From assembly GCA_036343635.1 (NCBI GenBank), contig JAYYVF010000005.1:1-18055 (forward strand): 18,055 nt of DNA, in the 5' to 3' direction. Positions 8,174 to 14,967 of this stretch are shown piece after piece. The notes under the pieces were generated by a model. That model was not told where the DNA came from. It was given only the letters and a program-made list of their open reading frames with translations, and ran no database searches. Made by a program: the position numbers and the translations under genes. This stretch comes from GCA-2693325 sp036343635. Its GTDB lineage: Bacteria > Latescibacterota > UBA2968 > UBA8231. Positions within the stretch are counted from its first letter, which is position 1, and every line of letters starts with the position of its first letter.

Positions 8174-8346
8174 ATTTCCCTCACACTTCGATTTAATAGC
8201 CGAAAAACTAAAAACATAATATGTAACGTAAACAATACCCAAGTCAAAATTGAACTATAAATGCTGCTATTGTATACAACCTCCTAGTGCACTATCTTGC
8301 TGCAACAGGTGATTGAATTTTTATTCGTTCCGAAAGGAAATCTACT
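8174..8346. promoter_or_regulatory. Divergent control region with TTGTATACAA palindrome
   Basis: This 173-base gap separates the divergent DUF4432 and aldo/keto reductase genes. A perfect ten-base palindrome, TTGTATACAA, lies at 8270-8279. It agrees with the t.GTa.tAC.a half-site pattern described for the FadR subfamily of GntR repressors, many of which sense sugar acids or other carboxylates. I see no second full copy in any intergenic region of this window. A GntR-family regulator gene is not present here, so the link is inference. AAAGGA about eight bases before the GTG at 8347 is the aldo/keto reductase ribosome site. Confidence 0.45.
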
Positions 8347-9369
8347 GTGGCACAAATATCAAAACAATTGTTAGGTAAAACGAAAACAGAGCTAAGCAGG
8401 TTAGGCTTTGGCGGAGCTCCCATAGGCGATTTATTTGAAAAAGTACCACAAGACCAAGCCCACGCTACCCTGCAGGCTGCGTGGAAAGCAGGAATTCGGT
8501 ATTTCGACACCTCTCCATTTTACGGCTATGGGAAAAGCGAACAACGACTGGGTTATTTTCTTAGGGAAAAACCACGGGACGAATTTGTGATCTCGACTAA
8601 AGTGGGAAGGGTTTTTAAAGCTGCCCGGAATTTAAAAACATTTGATCCGGGGGGCTGGGTCGGTGGCCTACCTTTTAACTTTTATTTCGATTATAGCTAC
8701 GACGGAATTATGAGATCCTGGGAGGATAGCCTTACCCGAATGGGGCTCAATTCAGTAGACCTATTACTGATACACGATCTAGACAGTTTTTTCCACGATA
8801 GTGAAGAGCGATTTTCTGCCTATTTGAAACAACTAATAACCAGTGGGTGGAGAGCACTTGAAGAATTAAGAGATCAAGGCTTAATAAAAGGAGTAGGTGC
8901 CGGACTTAACCGCATGGGGGCACTTCCTAGATTACTTGATGCAGTAAAATTAGATTTTTCAATTGTTGCTATGCCTTATACCCTATTGGACCAAGAAGTA
9001 CTTGATAGCGAATTCCCCTTATGCAATGACCAAGGTGTTAACATTATCATAGGATCCGTGTTCGCATCAGGGATCTTAGTCCATGGTCCTGTAAAAGAGG
9101 CAAGGTACGCCTACGCTCCAGCCACCAACGAAATCATAAATAAAACGCAAAAAATTCAAGCAGTTTGTCAAAATTTTGACGTCCCACTCCCCGCAGCAGC
9201 CTTACAATTCCCACTTGCGCATCCCCTTGTCACTTCCGTAATCCCGGGTGCGATGGCCCCAGAGCATATACAGGACAATGTCGAATGGCTTCAACATACA
9301 ATACCTTCAGAATTGTGGGGTCAACTAAAAGAGCAGAAGCTACTTCGAGATGACACCCCCACACCCTAA
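8347..9369 (+). CDS. Aldo/keto reductase (L-fucose/aldose dehydrogenase type)
   Basis: This is a 340-residue NAD(P)-dependent oxidoreductase with the AKR TIM-barrel. The catalytic tetrad is visible: Asp54 and Tyr59 in YFDTSPFYGYGKSE, Lys85 in ISTKVGRVF, and His143 in LLIHDLD. The C-terminal cofactor-binding part includes VTSVIPGAMAPEHIQDNVEW. The overall layout, with a long insert after strand three (KTFDPGGWVGGLPFNFYFDYSYDG), is that of the L-fucose/D-threo-aldose 1-dehydrogenase group, which oxidises aldoses to lactones. This would fit the sugar-oriented neighbours, but the substrate is not proven. It starts with GTG, supported by AAAGGA upstream. It is transcribed alone, divergent from DUF4432, and converges on the PhyH gene ending at 9443. 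Confidence 0.92.
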   Translation: MAQISKQLLGKTKTELSRLGFGGAPIGDLFEKVPQDQAHATLQAAWKAGIRYFDTSPFYGYGKSEQRLGYFLREKPRDEFVISTKVGRVFKAARNLKTFDPGGWVGGLPFNFYFDYSYDGIMRSWEDSLTRMGLNSVDLLLIHDLDSFFHDSEERFSAYLKQLITSGWRALEELRDQGLIKGVGAGLNRMGALPRLLDAVKLDFSIVAMPYTLLDQEVLDSEFPLCNDQGVNIIIGSVFASGILVHGPVKEARYAYAPATNEIINKTQKIQAVCQNFDVPLPAAALQFPLAHPLVTSVIPGAMAPEHIQDNVEWLQHTIPSELWGQLKEQKLLRDDTPTP

Positions 9370-9404
9370 TGCATCATGCTCGGCTATAAATCGAATTAAA
9401 CAAC

Positions 9405-9453
9405 GAATAAAGACTGAAAAAAATTTTGAACTCATAGCGAAATTACATTTCGC
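9405..9453 (-). terminator. Possible terminator hairpin at end of the minus-strand operon
   Basis: GCGAAAT (9437-9443), a three-base loop and ATTTCGC (9447-9453) form a perfect seven-base stem spanning the stop codon of the PhyH gene. Read on the minus strand, an uninterrupted run of seven T follows only after about 13 further bases, so it is not a textbook intrinsic terminator. It could be a terminator, an mRNA-end stabiliser, or chance. Confidence 0.3.
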
Positions 9454-10240
9454 CAAAGATAATTGGACTGTACCTCTTATCTTCTAAATTAGAAACGTAA
9501 TAATTGTCATTCTCTGGAATAGGAGTAGTATTTTGATTGCGAAGATGAACGGCTAAACTTATACGCGGCTTCGTGGACTCATTTGCTAAGCTGCCATGTA
9601 CGGTCAAACAATGATGTAGACTAATGCGGCCTATCGGCAATACAGCTACCTCTTCAAACCATTTCTTATCCACAGCATCTTCAATATTCTTTTTTAGAGC
9701 CTCCTGATCTGAGGCAAAGAAGTCGCCCTTGTCTAAGAAGCCCCACTGATGCGAATTAACTACAAATCGCATCGGACCTGATTTTTTATCTACCTCACTT
9801 AGCGCTATCCAAGCAGTAAATAATCCATCCTCGCCTTGCCAATAACGCCAATACTGGCGGTCCTGGTGCCAACCGACATGGCCATTCGTTCCTGAACCAG
9901 GCGGTTTAATCAACAACTGAGTCGCCCACACTTGCACAAATGAGGAATCGGTGACTTTAGCAATTTGAGTTCCAAGTTGAGACTTGGTTATTAAATCGTA
10001 CAATGCACTACTTGCCAGATGAGCATCATTTATTTTGCACAGCTTCTTGGGGTCGTAACCTGGGTGCGAAGAAGGTGGTAGTCCAGTGTCGAAATGCCCA
10101 TCGCGCACCTGCGAAACGGCAATAGTTGCGCTTTTTACCTGCTCGGATGTTAACGCTTCCTCCGGTAAACAGCAGAAACCACTTTGTTTATAGGCTGCCC
10201 CCAACTCTCTATTGGAAAGATTAATCCTAAGCTTTTCCAA
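9443..10240 (-). CDS. Phytanoyl-CoA dioxygenase (PhyH) family protein, second type
   Basis: The product (265 residues) is a predicted Fe(II)/2-oxoglutarate oxygenase. The triad is His125-x-Asp127 (VGWHQDRQYW) and His215 (LTVHGSLANES), with Arg226 (KPRISLA) as the 2-oxoglutarate anchor. The segment WIALSEVDKKSGPMRFVVNSH is the typical PhyH core strand. The gene starts with TTG, supported by AAAGGAG about seven bases upstream; no better ATG exists nearby. It is the last gene of a three-gene minus-strand operon, 18 bases after the tandem hydrolase gene, so an oxygenation step in the same pathway is likely. It is only distantly similar to the PhyH gene at 4286-5011, with different spacing around the motifs, so it probably has a different substrate and is not a recent duplicate. 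Confidence 0.9.
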   Translation of the reverse strand: MEKLRINLSNRELGAAYKQSGFCCLPEEALTSEQVKSATIAVSQVRDGHFDTGLPPSSHPGYDPKKLCKINDAHLASSALYDLITKSQLGTQIAKVTDSSFVQVWATQLLIKPPGSGTNGHVGWHQDRQYWRYWQGEDGLFTAWIALSEVDKKSGPMRFVVNSHQWGFLDKGDFFASDQEALKKNIEDAVDKKWFEEVAVLPIGRISLHHCLTVHGSLANESTKPRISLAVHLRNQNTTPIPENDNYYVSNLEDKRYSPIIFGEM

Positions 10241-10258
10241 AAAAAATCTCCTTTAACT

Positions 10259-12220
10259 TCATTTAATCAAGAATTCTGTCATTCCCAAAGTTGAGATACG
10301 TTTATCTTCAATTCGCAATTTTGCGTCTGCAAATAAGGCATAGGCTGCTGTAGTCCATCGCAACTCACTATCCCCAATGTTATGTAGCAATATCTCAGAG
10401 GGTGCTAATAAGGCAGCGGCGTTATCCAAACCTCCAGCGTGAAAAATTCCAGGAAGTTCAAAATCTCTTATATAAGAAGTAGCGTTAGAAAAATCGAACC
10501 CGTCCAAATCCAGTAAAAACCTTAGCCTCTTTTCTGGAATAATACATGCTCCGGCAATCAAAGACCATAAACCCGCTTTGCCATAGCCGACCACGTTAAC
10601 AATTTCCGCATCATCTTGATCAAGGATAAAACGTAAGACCCGCCCAATATCCCCAATTCTTTCAGCCAAATCGCTACGATTAAATGTAGAGAAAAAATTA
10701 GAGCTCCCACGGGGCAATTCAGGATCCTGAGGACCTACGTTCTGGCCTGTCCCAAAACAGTCCATAGCATAGATGGACTGACTATTGCTAAGTAATTCGG
10801 AAATCAATGGCGGATATGCGCCCTCCATCCCCAGTGGATGAATCAGTAAAGTTACAGTCCTATTAAAACTATTCGGATGAAATACGCGAATTGGTATCTC
10901 TATGCTACGCAAACGGCAAAATAAAGTCCCTTCTTCACATTGAAGTTTATTCCACAGTGAGGACTCAGTCTTCAACGATAAACCTGTTTCTTCAAACCCT
11001 ACACTCAGACGCAAACCTCTACCTAAAACACGTCGATTTTCTTCTAATATACTTTTGTTTTTAGGATAGAAAGAGGCCACTGATCGAGATGCCCCATTTT
11101 TCCATTCATCAAAAAGGGCAGCGTGATCCACGAGCGCAGCTTTCGGCAAACCATCGTAGAATGCCAATAGGTTTTCCCGTGGCTCCGTCTCGTAAGGAGG
11201 CTCTTCGTAATCCGCGGGAACGGGCAAATTGACCGTCCGCCCCAACCAACGATATACTGCCTCCCTCATAGCTTTGTTGTACCCGTGAGGCGCATCAATT
11301 TGTGTTTGTTCAACATTTTCTTCAGCTCCATATAAACGATAAATGGATCGAATGGCCGGGTATTCCACGTGCGGAGTATGTTTCGTCCAATCCTGAGTTG
11401 AATTCACTAATAACAGTGGCTTCGGTGCAATCATGGCGCCGATCTCCACATTGTTTGTATCAAAACGCAATCCTGCAGCATTCTCGCATACACATCCCCC
11501 CTGCATAATGGATGAGACCATGCAAACCGGTGCCGCCGCACTCAACCGATCATCGACAGCATATAAATTATAAGTCTGCGTCCCACCACCCGACTCACCG
11601 GTACAAACTAACCTTTCCGAATCTACCTCCGGCAAGCTTTCCAAAAAATCCAGCGCCCTGATTGAATTCCAAAGCTGTAACCCTAACAAATTAAAATTCC
11701 AGAGTATTCTTTCATCAGAAGCCTCACCCCATGCTGCGCGATGAACCTTCCCGTAAGTCACATCTTGATACGCTCCGGACAGATGTCGTGCACTATCGTT
11801 GTAGTCAACCATATCCCACATAAATGCCGTACAACCGATTCGAGCTAACGTTAGACCTCTTGCCTGATAGGATGCAGCGTCACTTTCATTTAGTCTACCA
11901 AGGTCTGAGTGCCCATGAGGTGCCAAAACTCCAGGATGTCTGCGAGGCTTAGGATCCAAGGGACGAAATAGCGTTCCTCCTACAAAAAAATTTGGTAGGG
12001 TCTGAAATGAAACCTTTTCTATGGTATAACCATCACGCTCTAACCGATTCGAAATTTGCACATTTAATGGCGCCTTTTCAGGCATCGGTAAAAGACCCGC
12101 AGCAAATAAAATCTGATCTCTTAGGTGCTCACGTTTTTCCTCCCACGAAGTCTTGTCAGAATAAGATTTTGGCACAAATTCTGTATCTGTATTTGGCAAA
12201 TTTTGCCATCTCGAGTCCAT
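10259..12220 (-). CDS. Tandem alpha/beta hydrolase (acetyl-xylan-esterase-like) with degenerate second domain
   Basis: This 653-residue protein has two alpha/beta-hydrolase-like halves. The first (about 60-330) is complete. It has the APHGHSDLGR oxyanion-region strand, the nucleophile elbow Gly208-Glu-Ser210-Gly-Gly, and likely acid and base at Asp277 (NSTQDW) and His312 (APHGYN), close to the acetyl-xylan-esterase/DUF-type family. The second (about 440-640) repeats the layout with LLIHPLGMEGAYP, AMDCFGTGQN and an elbow that reads Gly545-Tyr-Gly-Lys-Ala-Gly, so it has no serine nucleophile. From memory this two-domain form with an inactive second half recurs in planctomycete-like and marine genomes, but I cannot check. 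No signal peptide is present. AAAGG about eight bases upstream supports the ATG. It probably removes ester groups or cleaves a small ester for the PhyH enzyme encoded next. Confidence 0.85.
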   Translation of the reverse strand: MDSRWQNLPNTDTEFVPKSYSDKTSWEEKREHLRDQILFAAGLLPMPEKAPLNVQISNRLERDGYTIEKVSFQTLPNFFVGGTLFRPLDPKPRRHPGVLAPHGHSDLGRLNESDAASYQARGLTLARIGCTAFMWDMVDYNDSARHLSGAYQDVTYGKVHRAAWGEASDERILWNFNLLGLQLWNSIRALDFLESLPEVDSERLVCTGESGGGTQTYNLYAVDDRLSAAAPVCMVSSIMQGGCVCENAAGLRFDTNNVEIGAMIAPKPLLLVNSTQDWTKHTPHVEYPAIRSIYRLYGAEENVEQTQIDAPHGYNKAMREAVYRWLGRTVNLPVPADYEEPPYETEPRENLLAFYDGLPKAALVDHAALFDEWKNGASRSVASFYPKNKSILEENRRVLGRGLRLSVGFEETGLSLKTESSLWNKLQCEEGTLFCRLRSIEIPIRVFHPNSFNRTVTLLIHPLGMEGAYPPLISELLSNSQSIYAMDCFGTGQNVGPQDPELPRGSSNFFSTFNRSDLAERIGDIGRVLRFILDQDDAEIVNVVGYGKAGLWSLIAGACIIPEKRLRFLLDLDGFDFSNATSYIRDFELPGIFHAGGLDNAAALLAPSEILLHNIGDSELRWTTAAYALFADAKLRIEDKRISTLGMTEFLIK

Positions 12221-12327
12221 GGCCTAAACCTTTCTTAGTGATATTGAAAAACACCTAGTATTTACCATAATCAAACTTTCAAATATAGCTACCTAGCTCC
12301 AACCTCACTTTTCGCTCTCTACAAATA

Positions 12328-13722
12328 TTATGCTTTTCGTAGGGAACCTATTATATCTAACTTATCGTCTCCTAGATACCCATATCGATTGATCCATATT
12401 CCATCTACAGAACTCTCAGCCACCAACTGCAGACGCCTTGCAAAATCATCGGTGGGGCCATAGCCATGAACCAATGGAGTAATCGCCATACCCGGACCTG
12501 CTGCAGATTTAACCTGCCTTATTTTTCGTTTTTGGGGAGAATCCGGTACAGCATGTGGTTCATCGGGTTGGGGGTAACCGTAATCCGATAGCCTATCGGC
12601 ATTAATTTGATCTTCGAGATCAAAAAGATTAGCCAAAGAACGAACAACTAAAGCCTCATCAAGTCCGGGATTACTATCCAAAATCACTCGACCCCAAAAC
12701 TCCACCATTGCAGTCCAATGCATGGTGTAAAGTTTTGGTGAAACAGCACTACAAAACTCCGAAGCACGACCGAAGTCAAAACCTGTTAAAAGCGTGTAAG
12801 GCGGCATGAATGCATTGGCAGATAATTCCTTTTCCTCTCCGCCATATTCTGTAAGTGCTTGACGCCATTCTCTAAGTAAATCAATCGACAAGTCAGCCTT
12901 TAACCGGAACCATTCCGCTACATGTGGATGCGCACGTAGAGAGTTCATAAGCGCGAAACGGCCATAGTCCGGAGAAACCCAATCCAACAGATCTTCGTTG
13001 GTTAGTTTACCATGAATTTTTTCATACATATACCCTACCGCATTTTTTATAGAGCTCATATCATATCCATGATCCTTGCCCCACTTAATCACATGTGGAC
13101 TAAAATCCTGGAACGCTTCATCAAGCTTGTAACATGGATATTCCGGCCAGTCTGGCCGAAATCCGGTTATCTGTGGATAAACATCCATCAAGTCACGAAC
13201 GTACGCTCGGACGTAGCCACGTACGGCTGGGCTGGCGAGGCTGGCCGTATTCGCCATCCTGTTAACAGGTACCCTCCCATCTGGGAGTCGCGGTTTATCC
13301 TCTTCTCGAAGATTGGGAGGTTGAGCCGCGCCGACCTGCAGATACACCTTTAAACCTGCCTTTACTGCTTCCGTTACAAAATCGTCAATCACCTGTCCAT
13401 ACTGTTCCGTCAAATCATTTGCTTCACGCGGTCGGTAGGGTGTTTCTGAATAATATTCAATCTGAGGGATATAACTAGGACTTCCTCTGACCCATAAAGA
13501 CCGACGACCCCACAACCTGCGGTCAAACAATCTAGGACTGCTGCCTGCGTCATCAGGCGGCTGAAACGATCCAGTCCCATCTGGAGCTGGGAATGTTACG
13601 GTTGGATTGCAAGCTACAGCAGTCGCACCACAACGCTTTAGACTTTCAAGTACACAATCTATTCCCTCAGATAAAATATAATCTCCCAAAACGGTGATAC
13701 CCAAAAATTCTAAGCGACTCAT
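12328..13722 (-). CDS. TIM-barrel-like protein, possible glycoside-hydrolase-related enzyme
   Basis: I do not recognise a named family for this 464-residue protein. Its beginning (LEFLGITVLGDYILSEG, then KRCGATAVACNPTV) and the repeated strand-helix pattern (EAVKAGLKVYLQVGAAQPP; MDVYPQITGFRPDWPEYPCY; YTLLTGFDFGRASEFCSAVSPKLYTMHW) suggest a TIM barrel of the kind found in uncharacterised glycosidase-like proteins. Asp191 and Glu194 in PDWPEY are candidate catalytic acids. There is no signal peptide. The frame is open upstream to 13773, but ATG 13722 is preferred because AAGGAG lies about nine bases before it and the extra residues are not typical. It heads the minus-strand operon, 107 bases before the tandem hydrolase gene. 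An alternative is a non-hydrolytic barrel enzyme acting on a sugar lactone. Confidence 0.72.
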   Translation of the reverse strand: MSRLEFLGITVLGDYILSEGIDCVLESLKRCGATAVACNPTVTFPAPDGTGSFQPPDDAGSSPRLFDRRLWGRRSLWVRGSPSYIPQIEYYSETPYRPREANDLTEQYGQVIDDFVTEAVKAGLKVYLQVGAAQPPNLREEDKPRLPDGRVPVNRMANTASLASPAVRGYVRAYVRDLMDVYPQITGFRPDWPEYPCYKLDEAFQDFSPHVIKWGKDHGYDMSSIKNAVGYMYEKIHGKLTNEDLLDWVSPDYGRFALMNSLRAHPHVAEWFRLKADLSIDLLREWRQALTEYGGEEKELSANAFMPPYTLLTGFDFGRASEFCSAVSPKLYTMHWTAMVEFWGRVILDSNPGLDEALVVRSLANLFDLEDQINADRLSDYGYPQPDEPHAVPDSPQKRKIRQVKSAAGPGMAITPLVHGYGPTDDFARRLQLVAESSVDGIWINRYGYLGDDKLDIIGSLRKA

Positions 13723-13944
13723 ACAAACAAACTCCTTTAGGTTTCTGACAAATCGTAGAAATTCGTTATCCAAAAAACTTGACTATAGTTAGCGAGTTTC
13801 GTAGCTTTTGTTTGGCTTGCCTAACAAACGGTATTGGACTATAACTTATGTCGTAGTCAGCAACCGAACGAATCCCTAGGCCCTGTCGGTATAAATTTTA
13901 TTTACCGTCATTCAAGAAAACCTTCTGCAATAGGACAGTAGCAA
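13723..13944. promoter_or_regulatory. Divergent intergenic region
   Basis: This 222-base gap carries promoters for the minus-strand barrel/hydrolase/PhyH operon and for the plus-strand small gene. TTGGACT at 13834-13840 with nearby TATAAC is suggestive, but box spacing is not standard. The ten-mer TTGGACTATA (13834-13843) recurs at 14805-14814, on the far side of the next two reading frames. No large hairpin or clear operator palindrome is visible. Confidence 0.3.
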
Positions 13945-14349
13945 ATGCAAATACTCTATAAAAATGAACCTTTAACAACCATTTATCAATGTGACGAGGG
14001 TGGCATCCATTTGGTAACTCACAACGTCAACATTGGTATGCAAGTTAAGGAATTTTGCTGTCTAAATGAGGAAGTCCAGAGTGCATTCATTGCCTACCAG
14101 GCAAACGAATGGCCCTCACCGTATATCGCGCTGACGTATCAGACTACCGTCGTCTGCCTAAACTCGAATGATCTTCCTGAATTATCCGAGGCTATGCAAA
14201 CTTCTGTTGAACATATCCAAAATAAAGATGGATTTGCTGCCATTGAATCATTAGATCATTCTCATTCTGTTGGGGCACACCTCTCAAGCCTACCCGGACC
14301 AGACAACAAAATCAAAAACCCCGATTCATTTCGCATGAGTGAAAACTAA
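13945..14349 (+). CDS. Small protein of unknown function
   Basis: The 134-residue product is not one I recognise. The first 90 residues look like a compact mixed domain: strands at TTIYQC, IHLVTHNVN, SAFIAYQ and PYIALTYQTTVVCLN, then a helix at LPELSEAMQTSVEHI. The rest (about 91-134) is polar and low in hydrophobic residues (SHSVGAHLSSLPGPDNK), probably disordered. Three cysteines (16, 38-39 region, and about 73) lie in the folded part. There is no signal peptide or membrane segment. The ATG has a weak AGGACAG site upstream. It ends 21 bases before a hemS-like pseudogene, so a role linked to heme use is conceivable, but no sequence evidence supports it. The regular amphipathic patterning favours a real gene over a chance frame. 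Confidence 0.6.
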   Translation: MQILYKNEPLTTIYQCDEGGIHLVTHNVNIGMQVKEFCCLNEEVQSAFIAYQANEWPSPYIALTYQTTVVCLNSNDLPELSEAMQTSVEHIQNKDGFAAIESLDHSHSVGAHLSSLPGPDNKIKNPDSFRMSEN

Positions 14350-14370
14350 AAGAACGATAAAGTCTTTTCA

Positions 14371-14796
14371 ATGCGGCCTTTCCACACGCACAAAAATAAT
14401 GAACTATCCACAGCCTAGAGCGCATTCAAATCGGCTAACCCAAAAGTACGGATAAGAGATGCCGCTACCACGCTTGGAGTATCCAAAATCGAATTGGTTG
14501 CCACCGAATGTAGTAATGAAACAGTTCGTCTGACTGGAAATTGGCAACTGTTGATAAGGGAGTTGGATCGTGTCATGGCACTCAAGTGTAATGAATATGC
14601 TGTATCTGAAAAAAATACAGCTGAACTTCCTAGGGACGTATCAGAATTTGAGTTTATTCAGGCCAATGATCATACCAAGTACTCCGTTGATCAACCTCAT
14701 ATTACCGCTCTTTCGGCACCCCAAACAGAAGAATCAAAAAAATCACATTCTGCCCTTAAGTCCAAACTAATTACCAAAAAACAACAAGCTGTATAA
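14371..14796 (+). pseudogene. Truncated hemS/hmuS-like (hemin-degrading/heme-transport) gene with in-frame amber codon
   Basis: Translating from ATG 14371 gives 15 residues, then TAG at 14416-14418. The same frame then runs open to 14796. The part after the amber reads SAFKSANPKVRIRDAATTLG, VSKIELVATE and RVMALKCNEYAVSEK. This matches, in order, the N-terminal half-repeat of HemS/HmuS/ChuX-type proteins (pattern ...ANPK.R.RD.A..LG.SEAELVA... and ..VMALTRNE.AVHEK..). The amber falls in the short helix just before that block. No ATG or GTG lies between the amber and 14575, only TTG at 14494. Intact HmuS proteins are about 340-360 residues; here only about 70 match and the tail is polar and lysine-rich (ESKKSHSALKSKLITKKQQ). 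A decayed, 3'-truncated remnant is the simplest reading. A short TTG-started protein is the alternative. Confidence 0.6.
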
Positions 14797-14809
14797 ATTA
14801 CGTTTTGGA

Positions 14810-14845
14810 CTATAGGAGGCCTGTAGACAAATCAGGGGGTTTTTT
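14810..14845 (+). terminator. Possible terminator after hemS-like fragment
   Basis: CTATAGG (14810-14816) and CCTGTAG (14820-14826) can pair with one G-T wobble around a three-base loop. Alternatively CCTG (14820-14823) can pair with CAGG further on. A run of six T follows a G-run at 14840-14845. The spacing from stem to T-run is longer than usual, so this is a weak call. Confidence 0.3.
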
Positions 14846-14879
14846 AATTCGAATATTTCCAACAGTTATATTCGTTTAA

Positions 14880-14967
14880 CTCTTTATATATATAAACACT
14901 GGTGTAGGTGACGGGTCACCCGTAACTTTAGTTATTCGGCATTATTAATTGCTAATTGAAGGAAACT
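14880..14967 (+). promoter_or_regulatory. Promoter and overlapping palindromes upstream of aminotransferase operon
   Basis: A TATATATATA tract (14885-14894 region) is a possible -10 area. Just downstream lie two overlapping perfect inverted repeats: GGTGAC-GG-GTCACC (14907-14920) and ACGGGT-C-ACCCGT (14911-14923). Such a placement, a few bases after a promoter-like tract and about 45-60 bases before the start codon, fits a repressor operator. The bound protein is unknown. GAAGGAA (14957-14963) is the ribosome site for ATG 14968. Confidence 0.4.

Noticed and set aside
7776..8219. Long plus-strand frame opposite the DUF4432 gene
   Set aside because: It is antisense to a clearly recognised gene, proline/serine-rich, and has no ribosome site or family likeness.
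13144..13158. Palindrome CGGCCAG-T-CTGGCCG
   Set aside because: It lies inside the barrel-protein coding sequence and is explained by codons for the conserved-looking PDWPEY region; no regulatory context.
13195..13250. Repeated cgtacg/gctgg-like words
   Set aside because: They encode an alternating Val-Arg-Tyr/Ala helix (VRGYVRAYVRD) and a short Ala-rich stretch; not a repeat array.
14416..14418. Amber codon read as pyrrolysine or programmed readthrough
   Set aside because: No pyrrolysine machinery or context is visible, and the fragment is also 3'-truncated, so gene decay is simpler.
14570..14770. Plus-strand frame inside the hemS-like fragment
   Set aside because: It overlaps the frame carrying the HemS-type motifs, has no recognisable pattern of its own and reads as hydrophobic, proline- and lysine-rich noise.
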